This document shows, piece by piece, positions 1-10,860 of a stretch of DNA of 64,000 nt (position 1 is its first letter; each line of letters starts with the position of its first letter). The stretch is from Branchiostoma floridae (Eukaryota; Chordata; Leptocardii; Amphioxiformes; Branchiostomatidae), in the NCBI RefSeq assembly GCF_000003815.2, contig NC_049987.1, forward strand, positions 22,770,519-22,834,518. Reading direction: 5' to 3'. Both the position numbers and the translations under genes were made by a program. Under the pieces are notes generated by a model. It was not told the origin of the DNA. It saw only the letters and a list, made by a program, of their open reading frames with translations, and searched no databases.

Positions 1-261
1 TAAGGGGTTGGATGACTTAAGCAAGAAGATTGATTTTTGTTGGTTGGTTTAAGGTGATAAAAGCTTGGGAAAGTTTTGCAGATTTTAAGGAAAAGTTTGT
101 TTCTTTATCTCAGAGAGAGAGCTTGCAGAGTTGTCCGCCGGTCGATTTCCGTCTGTGTGATTTAAGGGCTTTACGTGGAACCCCTTAAAATCCTGTCTCC
201 CCGGAGTACCAGTGTCCCAGTACATGCAAACAAGTTTCCCAGGACACAAGTCAGCTGCTCT

Positions 262-620
262 AAATCATTAATAAAAATAATCTTTATTGCAAATTCATGC
301 CAGAGGGCTAATTGCATACAGAGTAAAGTAGTAGTGTTAACATACTTAGCAAACAAGGGAAATGATATTCATAGATAAATCAAAAGGGAATAACGTCTAA
401 ACTAAATCTATTTCTACTTATTAAGCTATTTGATGGGTTTGACTTCTTCCGTATGCAGTAGAAGATGAATTGTCCAACATTTTCATACATAAAGGGGTTG
501 GACAACTTAAGCAAGAAGATTGATTGTTGTTGGTCGGAAAGGTGATAAAAGCTTGGGAAAGTTTTGCAGATTTTAAGGAAAAGTTTGTTTCTTTATGTCT
601 GAGAGAGAGAAAGAGAGCAT
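262..620 (-). mobile_element. 5'-truncated LINE 3' end
   Basis: On the minus strand this carries the same ORF end and 3' UTR as the LINE at 7.4-9.2 kb: an RSQT-like C-terminus, the shared stretch at 435-470 ('gtttgacttctt...gtagaagatgaa'), and a terminal 'gagggctaattgca' followed by an AT-rich tail near 262-285. The coding part is degraded. It is a dead-on-arrival 3' fragment of the same family. Confidence 0.7.
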
Positions 621-780
621 GCAGAGTTGTCAGCTGTTTGATTTCCATACTGTGTGATTTAAAGGCTTTGGGTGGAACCCTTTAAAATCCTGTCTCCCTG
701 GAGTAAGTTGTTTAAGTACATGCAAACAGGTGTCCCAGGACATGAGTCAGCTGCTCTAGATCATTAACATCGCCACAATC

Positions 781-945
781 TCAGAGAGAGAGAGAGAGGA
801 GAGAGGAGAGAGGAGAGAGGAGAGAGAGAAGGAGAGAGAGAGAGGAGAGGAGAGAGAGAGGAGAGAGAGAGAAGAGGAGAGAGAGAGGAGAGAGAGAGAA
901 GAGGAGAGAGAGAGGAGAGAGAGAGAGAGAGAAGGAGAGAGCGAG
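781..945. repeat. (GA)n microsatellite
   Basis: About 165 bp of imperfect GA/GGA purine repeat inside the duplicated block. It is strictly purine on the plus strand. Confidence 0.95.
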
Positions 946-1110
946 CTTGCAGAGTTATCAGCCGATCGTTTTCTGTACTGTGTGATTTAAGAGCTTTAGG
1001 TGGAACCCTTTAAAATCCTGTCTCCTGGACTAACAGTGTTTAAGTACCCCTGCCAGTACATACAAACAGGTGCTCCAGGCTTTGGAAGTCGTAGCATAAA
1101 TCACTAAGAC

Positions 1111-2284
1111 CTATTCAACTGGCCTTGGTGATATAACGTTACGAAAATGGTTTAAACTATAATCATGGTACATTTAGGTTCCAATGGTAATATATCTAGA
1201 GGTATATTGAAAGCCAATCGATTTTTGTGCTGTCTACTAGTATTATAGGCAGAACCCTACATTCCTCTGCATGGAGTATTACCAAGGAGTTTCTTTAACC
1301 TCCTTGGAGTAACAGTGTATAAGTAGCCCAGTACATGTGAACTCGTGTTCCAGACCTTGTGTGAGCTGCACTAGATCATTTATATTATCCCCACAATCTC
1401 TGGGGTATCAGCGTCTGACTCTCATTTATCATTGATATTGATCGGTCCTACCGGAGTGGGTCGTACGTCTTCCAATTGGATCAATAATTACCACAGCCCC
1501 TGTACTAATGACTCGGTCATGGTGTTACGTCTGGAAAACAGATACCAAGGGTGAGAAGTCATCAATACTTTTCTAATCAGTCCCATGTCTGTTGCTTTCA
1601 TCCTTTCTTTTATTATCGCAAGTCACATTGCAATGGGGGTCTCTTGTTTTTATCGGGCTTTCTATTTAATGCACCATTTTGTTGATGTCTCGCAGCCTAT
1701 TACGACATAAAGAAAACGGTACAATACAGAAAGCCTGATGAAAACGCCTAAAAACCTCAAAAAACAGTCGGAGCCTAACTTCTGCTTGGAGAGTCGGCCT
1801 CACATGCATGCCCCATAGGATAAAGCTGTTTTGATTAACTTTGAAAGAAGTTTGTTTGGAAAGCATTTTTGTCCCCATAATTTACAGTGAGTTAGCAAGT
1901 CCTTCAGAATGCGTCAGGAAGCTAAGCCAAATTTGTTGGTCTTTCTAAATTTACCATTAAGCCGTTACCTGTAATCCTAAATCTATCTAAATCTTGCCAG
2001 CATATCTCCATGCAGACCCTTTCTTAAGTGTTATCAGAACCCCCCCATGCTGGCCCTCTAATGACTAAGCCATGGAATTACATCTGCCAAAGAGACCAGG
2101 GCGAAGAGTCGTGTTCTAATCAATTCCACCTCTAACGTTGTCACGAGCAAAGATAATTTGCGTGTAGTGGCAGCGTGGGTCAGGCTGATTGACTTCTAAT
2201 GGAGAAACTTTTCAGTTTCTTCAGGAGTTTCTGGTCAATAGTCACATGGACACAGGTGTAATACAATGTCTTTGTGATGGGAAT
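1111..2284. other. Non-coding stretch
   Basis: No ORF with recognisable similarity and no convincing exon. Apart from the repeat relative at 1235-1400 and the MITE fragment at 1650-1797, nothing is identified here. Confidence 0.6.
1650..1797. mobile_element. Fragment of inverted-repeat element (same family as 9407-9776)
   Basis: The stretch from 'atcgggctttctatt' to 'agcctaacttctgcttgga' matches one arm of the complete element at 9407-9776. The other terminus is missing, so this is a degraded partial copy. Confidence 0.6.
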
Positions 2285-2860
2285 ATATAGTCTGCACAAC
2301 CCAATTTGGCGCTGTTGGCATAACAGTTTTTGTGTTCAGAACAGAACCTGGGGGTGCTGGGTTCGAATCCTGTGTGACATGCCACCGATGTTGTGCCTTT
2401 GGGATTGCACTCTATTCTCACTCCACCCAGGTGTAAAAGTTTTAACGCTTGTTTACCTTTATTCGTGGGGTAACCTATATCCGTTTTTTTTTAAACAGCG
2501 CATTTAGGGATACATTATAAGGTGGACGGACGGTGGTTTCAAATTGTAATATTTCTAAAATATAGCAGTTTGAACTCACATTTAATTGGAATGATAGCCC
2601 TAAATACCCTGCTTTTGAAAACAACGGATATAGGTTACCCCATGGATAAAGGTGAACTAGCGTTACATACTTTCCTCACTCCACCCAGGCATAAAAATCC
2701 AGGATACATGACTACTGTTGGAGAGGTAAAAGGCAGTGAAAGGGAGGGATGGGCTCAGCCTTCAAATACAGTGCCCATAATAAGACACCGTGGATAACAA
2801 CCTAGTCTGCCCCTATGACCTAAAAAGGCAAAGGAAGTCCACCTTTTACGTTAGTGCCTA
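2285..2860 (+). mobile_element. tRNA-derived SINE, interrupted by a MITE
   Basis: The B-box-like 'ggttcgaatcc' at about 2361 is followed by 'tgccaccgatgttgtgcctt' and 'ctcactccacccaggtgtaaaa'. Other copies at 22274-22560 and 43733-43990 have the same order. The body resumes after a nested MITE (2447-2671) with 'tttcctcactccacccagg...', 'ggcagtgaaagggaggg' and 'caccgtggataacaacc'. This places the SINE halves at about 2285-2446 and 2672-2860. Confidence 0.75.
2447..2671. mobile_element. Palindromic MITE nested in SINE
   Basis: Long terminal inverted repeats: the left arm 'cctttattcgtggggtaacc' is matched in inverse by 'ggttaccccatggataaagg' on the right, and the similarity extends about 70 bp inwards. 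A second copy of the family lies at 58613-58862. No transposase is encoded. The flanking SINE motif 'ctcactccacccagg' occurs on both sides, consistent with insertion into the SINE. Confidence 0.75.
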
Positions 2861-4886
2861 TAACAGTATAAGCATTAGTTTTTTTACAAGCCAATTCTAT
2901 CTAATTGACTCTGACATGGGAAGATTCAAACATGCATTTGAAGATTACTTTAATCAACACTAATGTCTTTAACTGGTCACATGACCTGGGCAGACCAATC
3001 ATAGACCACTAAATAGATGGACTTTCTAAACTATTTACTCAGACTCTAGTTCTTATCTGTGAGACTAGGTCAGTGAGGGTAAGGAGTAATTCTATAATGG
3101 ATGTTTCTTAGAAAAGAGGAAGAAATCTTATCAGCTCCCAATTGACTTACTGTGAGTGTGACACCTGTTGCATAGTTGCAGACTGAGCCCGACCTCATTG
3201 CATACAAATGACTTTAAAATTGGCTAATAAGCACACTGGGCTGTACTCATCCTTCCATTTTGTGACAGACATTTGCTTCTTTTTGAATGGAAAAAAAAGT
3301 TTACCCATTTGAGCAGAAAATCTGAAACTAATGACCTGAAATTGATGAAAATGACAGGCTTAACATTTTAAGAGTGGGCAACATTAGCTCCCAAACAATG
3401 AGTGGGATGGAAAAAAACTTAAGCTCATAGCCCTTTATTTCATTTCAAATAAAGAAAACTGTTCAACAAGGTTTTGACTAGAATAAAGTCCTCAAAATTA
3501 TAGAGACACCTGTAACTGGCTTGCAGACCAAAATAGATGTTGACCTTATTCCATACAAATTAAATAAAAGGTAGTTTCATAGCATTTTTCAGGTCATAGG
3601 GGCAGTGGACTGTTACATGTCTAAAGGGCATGGTTTGTTTGTTTATTTTCAAACGCCTGGGTGGCCTATGGTTTTGTGAGGCAAAGCCCATCCCTCTCCT
3701 CCCACTATCTGCTTTTGAAGCCAGATTTCCCAATTTACGCCCGGGTGGAGTTAGATGATTGTCAATGATTGTTACTGCCTTTCCCAAGGACACAATGTAT
3801 TGGCCAGGAATGTAAGCACCTGTGACCTGTCAATTTCGTGTCCACTAACCTAGAAGCCTGGGTACCAACTGGAAAGTAGTTCGCTCCGGTGTTCATTATA
3901 CACTATATATATATCGCTTCTCTGCTGTTCCATCTGGGATCCTGGACCATCTTAACATCTGGAATCGTCCAAATTTTGGGCGCCGATTGGGCTTTCCAAC
4001 ACCGGACAAGCCCTCCGTCTGCTTGCAGGAGGCCTGTTGTCATCGCTCGCTCCAGAACCTATTCCTTGATTCACTCATTCACTGGCGTCACCACCAAACG
4101 GTTTGAATGTGCAGGCCTCCAGATAGATAGCAGAAGCGAACAATATGAACCACTACCTGGATGGTACTGGCAGGCTATTAAGCCACTAGTCCATTTGATG
4201 CCACAATAATTACATTCGTCAAATAGAGGATACAGGTCAACAAGATTATGGCTGACTGGGCAGCTCAAGTTGACCTCATTCCTGAAAGACTACATCACGA
4301 CTATTATGTTTGTCTAAGAAAGAGGATTTAAGAGATGAGACTTCATCTTTGCAGACAAGCTTCTCAATCCCTTTGGATTGTCCTGCACGGAAATGATAGC
4401 ATTAGTCATGATCAGGGTGTAACTAAATAAGTCAGTGAAGCTTACCTAAGACTGTAAGACAGTTCACACATTACCAGGCTTGCAAATTTGTATCAAGGGG
4501 ACAGGGCTGTCACCAGCTTTAAATTTTTTTCCATTCAATTTATTGTTTGGGAGCACATGCTGTTAATATTCATTGTTCAATCTGTCAATATAATATTCAA
4601 AAGCTTACAAAAATACATCTTGAATACAACTTCATGTCGCAAAATTCATTTTTTTTGTACGGACAGTTGGAATCTTTCTTTGTCCCAGCAAATTTCCTTC
4701 CTGAGATGGAAGGAAGGGTCCTGGAGACACCTGTTGTGAGAGGACAAACATAACAAACTGGTCAGCATTGGACTCACCCCCATATATCTTAGTGGATCAG
4801 TCCACCCGGCTATTCTGAGCATTGGAGCGTATTGCTGTGTGAAGCAGTCTGAATTTTTATCTTTCTCTTCCTTTCACCAACCACAG
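2861..4886. other. Non-coding stretch
   Basis: No exon or ORF of recognisable family. The only identified content is a minus-strand SINE relic at 3655-3830 and a short fragment near 4655-4745 related to the dispersed repeat at 46966. Confidence 0.55.
3655..3830 (-). mobile_element. Degraded SINE, minus strand
   Basis: 'ggcaaagcccatccctctcc', a degenerate 'cgcccgggtggag' and 'tgcctttcccaaggacac' match the reverse complement of the SINE body seen at 22274-22560. Confidence 0.6.
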
Positions 4887-5042
4887 AAGAAGCAGAAGAC
4901 TGTCCAGTGAGAAGATCTGGATCTGTTACCATGGCAACAGATGGGATCCGTTACCATGACAACAGACGGGAGCCGTTGCCGTCGCTAACATGAAACCAGT
5001 GGTGACAGGACATAAAACTACGAAGTCTCACGTACAAATCTG
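4887..5042 (+). other. Candidate non-coding exon
   Basis: A pyrimidine-rich tract ends in 'caaccacag' at 4886, and 156 bp later 'aaatctg|gtaggt' offers a donor at 5043. The interval holds the three RFX-like repeats listed separately and a few short ATG-initiated ORFs, the longest about 20 codons. It could be a 5' untranslated exon of the receptor gene 12 kb downstream, whose first coding exon also begins at a clear acceptor. It could equally be an unrelated short transcript. Splice signals alone make this weak. Confidence 0.25.
4925..4989. promoter_or_regulatory. Three tandem RFX X-box-like sites
   Basis: GTTACCATGGCAAC at 4925-4938 is a perfect palindromic X-box. GTTACCATGACAAC follows at 4950-4963, and a degraded third unit (gttgccgtcgctaac) at 4975-4989. 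The spacing is 25 bp, so the sites arose by tandem duplication. X-boxes bind RFX factors, which often drive ciliary genes. Binding here is inferred. Confidence 0.45.
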
Positions 5043-5992
5043 GTAGGTCCATCTAATTTTAACTCAGCTTTTGATAGCTAGTAATACGATGTACCATACA
5101 GAACAGTATTTCTGTGACTATGCATACAAGCCTGGCTATTGCAGCCTCTAGAATGACATTCATTTAATAGCTTGGAGGAGCTTGGAGTTATAAGTATTAG
5201 TAACTTATGTGTAGGCATAAGTGACGTTAAGGTGTAAATAGTAACCATGTAATATGTTTGCCATATTAATCTCCAAGCAATCAAAGCTGGCCAAGGAGTA
5301 TAGCCGGCTAAGGCAGTCAAACGGGCACCCTACAGGAAGTTTGATACTATACATTACGCACCGTTGATCTGGTTCGAGATTATGCCATATACCTACATGT
5401 TTCTAATAACTTCAGGAAGACTAGTGCAGTGTTTAGTACATAATACTCACTGATGCCGATCTTTCAAATAAACAAATAAATAAAAGGTCCCCTGTGCAAA
5501 GTAGGGAAAGTCCCTTCTGTGATGTTTTTTGTTGATGTATCAACATTACAGCATGCTATATTAAGCACCCGGCATATCTCCCAGTACAGAACTGTCATCA
5601 CCTCTGGCATATTCAGTCTGATCATCAACAAAACAACTCCGAAAACACACATTCAACATTTACCATTAATTAATTGGCAAATTCAATATTAAAAAAATTC
5701 TTACACATTTGCATAATGTATGCATAGTAAAGTTCAGGTTTACATTATTTAGTAAGTATATATTTATTATATCTTTTGAGGCCACAGGAAGCACTTTTTA
5801 TAGATGACATCCTTTGGATGACATGGACTGTCAAGATACGGACTCAGAGAAAAAAGGTGGCTAAACATTCAAAATAGACACAAACATTGTTACAATCTTT
5901 TAATAATCCTGTGAATGTAATCTCAACAAATGTGTCCAAAACCTGAGACCTTAACTGTATCTAAAGTATGGCTGTATAAAATATTCGCCAGC
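5043..5992. other. Non-coding stretch
   Basis: AT-rich DNA without recognisable exon, repeat family or RNA gene. Confidence 0.5.
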
Positions 5993-6213
5993 CTACTGTA
6001 AATGCATTTACTAGTAAGTTTGCAGGGATTAACTTTTGGGGTAGCGGTAAAATGGTGTGTTCGCTGTGGTCAAAGTTCGCTAGTTCACTGTAGCACTAAA
6101 GACACATACTGTTATGGAAAAATGTTCATGGTGGTTTTAAGTTTTCGGTGAAGTGGCCAACACGAATAACCGTGAACATAAAACTACTGCAAACATTTCT
6201 GCATTTACAGTAA
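5993..6213. mobile_element. Short MITE with 'tactgtaaatgca' termini
   Basis: Termini 'tactgtaaatgca' and 'tgcatttacagta' are inverted repeats about 220 bp apart. Internal motifs ('ggtaaaatggtgtgttcgct', 'aaccgtgaacataaaac', 'actgcaaacatttctgc') recur at 13258-13482 and 53662-53872. Non-coding. Confidence 0.7.
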
Positions 6214-7379
6214 TTACTGTATCTTGTGGTGGTCAGTTGTCCCAGCTGCCACTGTCTGTATCAAACTGATCCATGAGGGATGGGAGTTTTTGCAGTATCC
6301 TTGACCCCAGGGCTATTAACCAGGGGTTTGGGTAACCAGATATCGATACATATAGCAGGACCCTATGCTGAAGCTTTGACATTGCCATTTTCTATTCTCT
6401 ATAATCAGTTATGCTGTTTACTGGTTGCTATCACCACACTGGGAGAGGCAAACCATCTTTCAAGGCATTAGCCCTTTGTGATAGCCTCGGCTAGTTGGGC
6501 GACCTTGGCCACCTGTAATTACTCTCAGAACGAATAAATAAATAAATAAACAAGTCATCAGAACAAGGTAATTTAAAAGCATTATCTGATAGGACTTTTG
6601 AACATCCCCTGTGCACTAGTGGTGAAATTTACAAATTGCTGATCAAATTTCAGAGATAAAGCTGCATTTATTTTAGACACAAGCCTTAGGGTTATCGTCA
6701 TGATCTGCACCTGTCAGTTTCTAAGAAGTCTTCATTTTCTTTCTTTGCTCCAACGAGCTTTCAGTCACTTTTGGTGGACCCTTCTGATGTGAATCTAAGA
6801 CTTCTCAGAAGTCTTATAATAAGTGAAAGTAAGATGGAAAGAATGGAGGGGGAACAAAATGTAAATTATTAAAGAATGAAACAAAAGATTAGATTTTATT
6901 TGATGGTAGAAAAATGACCAATAGACTGTACAATATATGATAATCATACAAAAAATTGTAATTTCTTTGATTGCAAAATAAAAAATCAGCATAGTTTTGT
7001 GTGTATCTGCATTAAGGGTCGTCCAGACAACGATTTACTGCGAATTCAGAAGAACCCCCAACATATTACGTTAAAAGGAAGGCAATCACGAACGCAAAAA
7101 GAGTTCTTGCCTCGTTTCGAATTATGTATGAATAAGACGGCTTGCCCAACAAATTTCTCGAAATCTAAATAGGTTGCCAACAGACTCTCTTTTATATGAA
7201 GTTTGATATTATTGCATGCCACCATATAATCCACAGACTTGTATCATAACTATATAATTAAGAAAATGCTTACTGATAGTAATACTAAAATAATATCATT
7301 ATATTTACATGTCTTTATCTAAATCTCCAGCTCCAATTGTTGAACTGTACTAAGGCCTCAGACTGTCTGTCTTTCCGGT
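6214..7379. other. Non-coding stretch
   Basis: AT-rich. Short ATAA repeats occur near 6535-6550. No exon or recognised element before the LINE 3' end. Confidence 0.5.
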
Positions 7380-9236
7380 CTAACCTATTAATGATAATAA
7401 GAAGAAGTTTATTTGCAAGTTCTTGCCCGAGGGCTAATTGCAACATGAAACATACAGAGAATATAATAAACATGTATAAAATGAAATACTTTGGTATAGA
7501 TAACAATGGTGACAAGTGTAAACGAGTGACTATTCTATCAATGGTATGGACTGCTGAGAGCTACAATCTACGTATTTAGGGTTTGACTTCTTTTCTGGAA
7601 GCAGTGGAAGACGAAGTGTCCCACTTTTTCTATGATGCGTGGGTTATGTGACGTTAACAGCGTTATAGTTTTGTTTTCGTCGGTAAGCGTTTGGAAATTT
7701 TTGTGGAATTTGCATGCCTCTTCAAATAACTCCTTTCTTTCCTGATCGTTAGAGAGGCAGTTAGAAATAAAATGTATTTCGTCTTCCACCGGTTTTGCCA
7801 TACAATGGTTACAGGTTCTTTCGCCCACAGGTAGCTTTTTGTACCGCCCTCTCTCAATTTCAAGGGGGTGGGCGCTAATTCTAAGTTTGCACATTGCCGA
7901 TCTGACCTCGAATTTATCTAGTAACGTTAAATAAGTTTCCATTGAGTATCCCTTCTTTAGTTTCTTGAAAAATCTTAACTTACCATTATCTGTGGACAGT
8001 CTATGAGAAAATGTCTGGATATATATATCTTCTAACCTTTTTCTTAACGATGTACATATATGCTTATTGTCTAGCTGTGAATTCATAGAGTTCCATAGGT
8101 AAGAGTAACCAGTATTGTCTAGAATTTCCTTTACGTGTTGTAACCAGTATTTCTTACGGCTGTTATTCGGTATAGATTGCTGACAGAGTAAAGCGTCTAC
8201 TTGTAAGGGATGTGTTGAGAAGTCCAACTGTTTGAGGCGCAGCCAATACTTAACTGTACGTATGGATATATCTATGTCTATTGGGTACATTCCAAGCTCT
8301 GCTCTACTAGCTATGTTACTTGAATTTCTATGTACACCGAGAACATTTTTACAAAAACGGTTCTGTGTAATTTCTGCTGGGCAACTGTCATCTGAATAAG
8401 CTTTACCCCAAATCTCACAACCATATAATATAATAGGTTTGATACATGTACTAAATAGTTTGAGCAGAGCCTTTGGAGACAGAGATGAATGCATCAGGGA
8501 TTTCAGACTGAAAATGGCTTTGCGTGCTTTCAAGGACAGTTGTTTCTTTGCTAGAGAATAGGTACCTGAGGGGGATAACGTCAGGCCTAAGTAAGAATAG
8601 GAGGTTGCAATATCTATAGTATCTTTACCGAAAGTAAAATTCATGTTTTTGAAGATTCGTCCGAGTTTGTTGAAAATCATAACTTTGGTTTTCTTTAGGT
8701 TCACCTGAAGTTTCCATTTCTCGCAAAATGCATGGAGTTTATCCAGAGCGCATTGTAAACCTGTTTCAGATTCTGAAAACAACACTACGTCGTCAGCATA
8801 TAGCAGGGAGGATACAAGTAGATTATGCAGGGAGGGTGGGGCACAGTCAGGGCTGTCTAAATCTTTTACCAGGTCATTTATGAATAAATTGAAAAGGGCA
8901 GGGCTGAGGTTACACCCCTGCCTTACGCCTCTGTCTGTTGTGAATAGGGGTGTCAGACCAGCTGGCGTTTTAACACATGTTTGTGGGTTGCTATACATGG
9001 ATTTTATTACACTGTACAATTTTCCGCCTATTCCTGAGTTCAGTAATTTATAACGAAGACCTTCCCGCCAGACACTGTCAAATGCTTTTTTAAAATCTAC
9101 GAAGCATGCATACAGGCGTTTGTTAGTGTTATTGTATTTAGATATTAATGTGTCGATGACAAAGAGGTTATCATTAGTTCCAAAGTTATTTCTGAAGCCG
9201 GCTTGGTTGGCGGAAATGAGATAATTTATTAATGAC
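7380..9236 (-). mobile_element. 5'-truncated non-LTR retrotransposon (LINE)
   Basis: The minus strand runs from an abrupt 5' truncation at about 9236 through the reverse transcriptase ORF to a 3' UTR. That UTR ends in 'tagccctcgggcaagaactt' and a short A/T-rich repetitive tail near 7385-7405. The 3' end matches fragments at 262-620, 20100-20320, 26130-26215 and 53580-53660. The repetitive 3' tail and 5' truncation are typical of CR1/L2/jockey-like target-primed elements. The exact clade is not determined. Confidence 0.85.
7568..9236 (-). pseudogene. LINE reverse transcriptase, 5'-truncated ORF
   Basis: The open frame reads through from 9236 with no internal stop and ends at TAG 7568-7570. 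It lacks the endonuclease domain and the N-terminal fingers of the reverse transcriptase. RVT_1 landmarks are visible in order: QAGFR, VDFKKAFDSV (first catalytic Asp), RQGCNLSPALFNLFINDL, LLYADDVVLF (the YADD active site), and VNLKKTKVM. About 330 residues later a C-terminal Cys/His motif (CNHC...HFISNC) is typical of this LINE group. Internal Met codons are not genuine starts, because coding similarity continues upstream of 9019. The ORF is intact but cannot be autonomous. Confidence 0.9.
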
Positions 9237-9406
9237 CGTCAAGTAGAACACGCCCAAGACTCTAGATTTACTAACTGGCAAGCTAGCTTAAGTCAATAAA
9301 TTTAAAAGATTTAGCTATGCTTACAAATCATAATCCCTGGTGTAAAACTGCAGCACAGACCCTATAAACTAAATCCTCACATTGCAGTATAACGTTACTA
9401 GTTACT

Positions 9407-9776
9407 CTCCAAGCAGAGGTTAGGATCTGGAATTTCTAAAAAATTTTTTAGTCATTTTTATCAGGCTTTCTACTTTGTATTCCATACAAATAGAAAGCCC
9501 AATAAAAATATAGTAGGCATCCTTCCATCTTTACAGATGATGGTAGCGCTCTGTAGCCAGCGGTGAGGGCTGAAAGCGAGAAGTGGCAAGCACACTACCG
9601 CTACGCCTACACACTAGACGCATCACACAGCCATTTACAGACAATAAAAATATAATGCCCAATAAAATGACTAAAAAAACATTTTCAGCACACCTCTTTT
9701 ATACAAAATAGAAAGCCCAATAAAAACGACCAAAAAACCCTTTAAAAAACAGCAGGAGCCTAACCTCTGCTTGAAG
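9407..9776. mobile_element. 370-bp inverted-repeat element (MITE)
   Basis: The left end 'ctccaagcagaggttagg' pairs with the right end 'cctaacctctgcttgaag'. A second inner pair, 'atcaggctttctactttgta' and 'atacaaaatagaaagcccaa', extends the arms. A 3-bp duplication 'act' (9404-9406 and 9777-9779) may be the target site. A partial copy lies at 1650-1797. No ORF. Confidence 0.7.
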
Positions 9777-10061
9777 ACTATATACTAGCAACATTGTGGA
9801 ACAATTTCTACTGAGTAACAGGAGCTGGTGATGATGATATGTAACGATGGCCTAAGGAAATACAGAGTGGAATTTTGAGCATCAATGCTTCAGGGAAAGT
9901 AGTCTTAGGAATGTGGATCTTGTTACATCACAGCTGACTAGCCTGGGTGCCAGGCTGTTTTCAGGGCCTCACACACAGGTCAACTCTGTCCCTGCCTCAA
10001 TATATAGTGTGCCTGCGTGTAAGAAAACCTTAATACTACAGCCCCCTTGAGATGGACCCAG

Positions 10062-10213
10062 AGCCAGACTGTTTCCAGAGCCCATACACAGGCTCCTTGG
10101 CTTTAGAAAAAAAATGCCCCCCCCCCCCCCCAGATGGACCCAGAGCCAGACTGTTTCCAGAGCCCATACACAGGCTCCTTGGCTCTAGAAACAACATGCC
10201 CCCCCCCCCCCAG
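10062..10213. repeat. Two-unit tandem repeat with poly-C tracts
   Basis: Two nearly identical units of about 80 bp ('agagccagactgtttccaga...ctccttggct'), each ending in a run of 12-16 C residues. Confidence 0.9.
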
Positions 10214-10369
10214 GAAATTTCAAGCAGACCCCACTAAGTTAGATTCTGACGAGACACAAGAGATATCAGAGATCGGGACATGCCAACTATGGTAGTGGGA
10301 CATGTGGCTTACCGGACAAAGGTTATCCTCTAGGGCAGTGGGTCTGGTATCTAGGCTACGTATAGCTGA

Positions 10370-10860
10370 TCCGGCAGACGGACTGGTTCTACAGGGTTAG
10401 TTTGAACACACACCTATAACCGGAAGTTGTACAGTATAGGCAGGGGTATACATTGGCGAGCCCAGGCGGTACAAGGTAAGATATGAACCAGTCCTAGTAA
10501 GTTACATTGAGCGTTACGATTCAGTCATTTAATAGACTGAGCCATCCACAAACGTATGTGACGGCTGATCAGGCAAACTGGTTATACTGTACGTACACTG
10601 GGTTAGACAGAAAAACATAATTACAGTATCGTCAGTGTTGCACCATGGAGAGTCCCCGACACAGTTGTAGTAAAATTTACAGCTGTCATAAGGGTTATCA
10701 TTCGGCCATTTGATACATATTTCTGATCACAGACAGACAGGATTGGTTATACAGGTTTTAGAAAGAACAATAGTATCGGCAGGGTTATAAAATAGAGAGT
10801 CCCAACACTACAAAATGTACAACAACGTTGAACACATTCATGCACATGTAATGTTATTCC
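10370..10860. repeat. Diverged tandem repeat, about 170-bp period
   Basis: Three units share 'gctgatc...cagacggactggtt', then 'agtat(a/c)g(g/t)cagg', then 'gagtcccc' and 'cattc(g/a)gccattt'-like blocks in constant order. Strongly diverged and non-coding. Confidence 0.6.

Larger units (their letters stand above)
1..1110. repeat. Large tandem duplication with LINE remnants
   Basis: Three diverged copies of one block lie in tandem, starting near 10, 494 and 940. Each has the stretch 'gagttgtc...gtgtgattta' followed by 'ttaaaatcctgtctcc' and a 'gtacatgcaaac' motif. The first two also share a segment around 'aagcttgggaaagttttgca' which, on the minus strand, resembles the C-terminal end of the LINE ORF at 7568-9236. 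A weaker relative is seen at 1235-1400. No host coding sequence is apparent. Confidence 0.7.
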
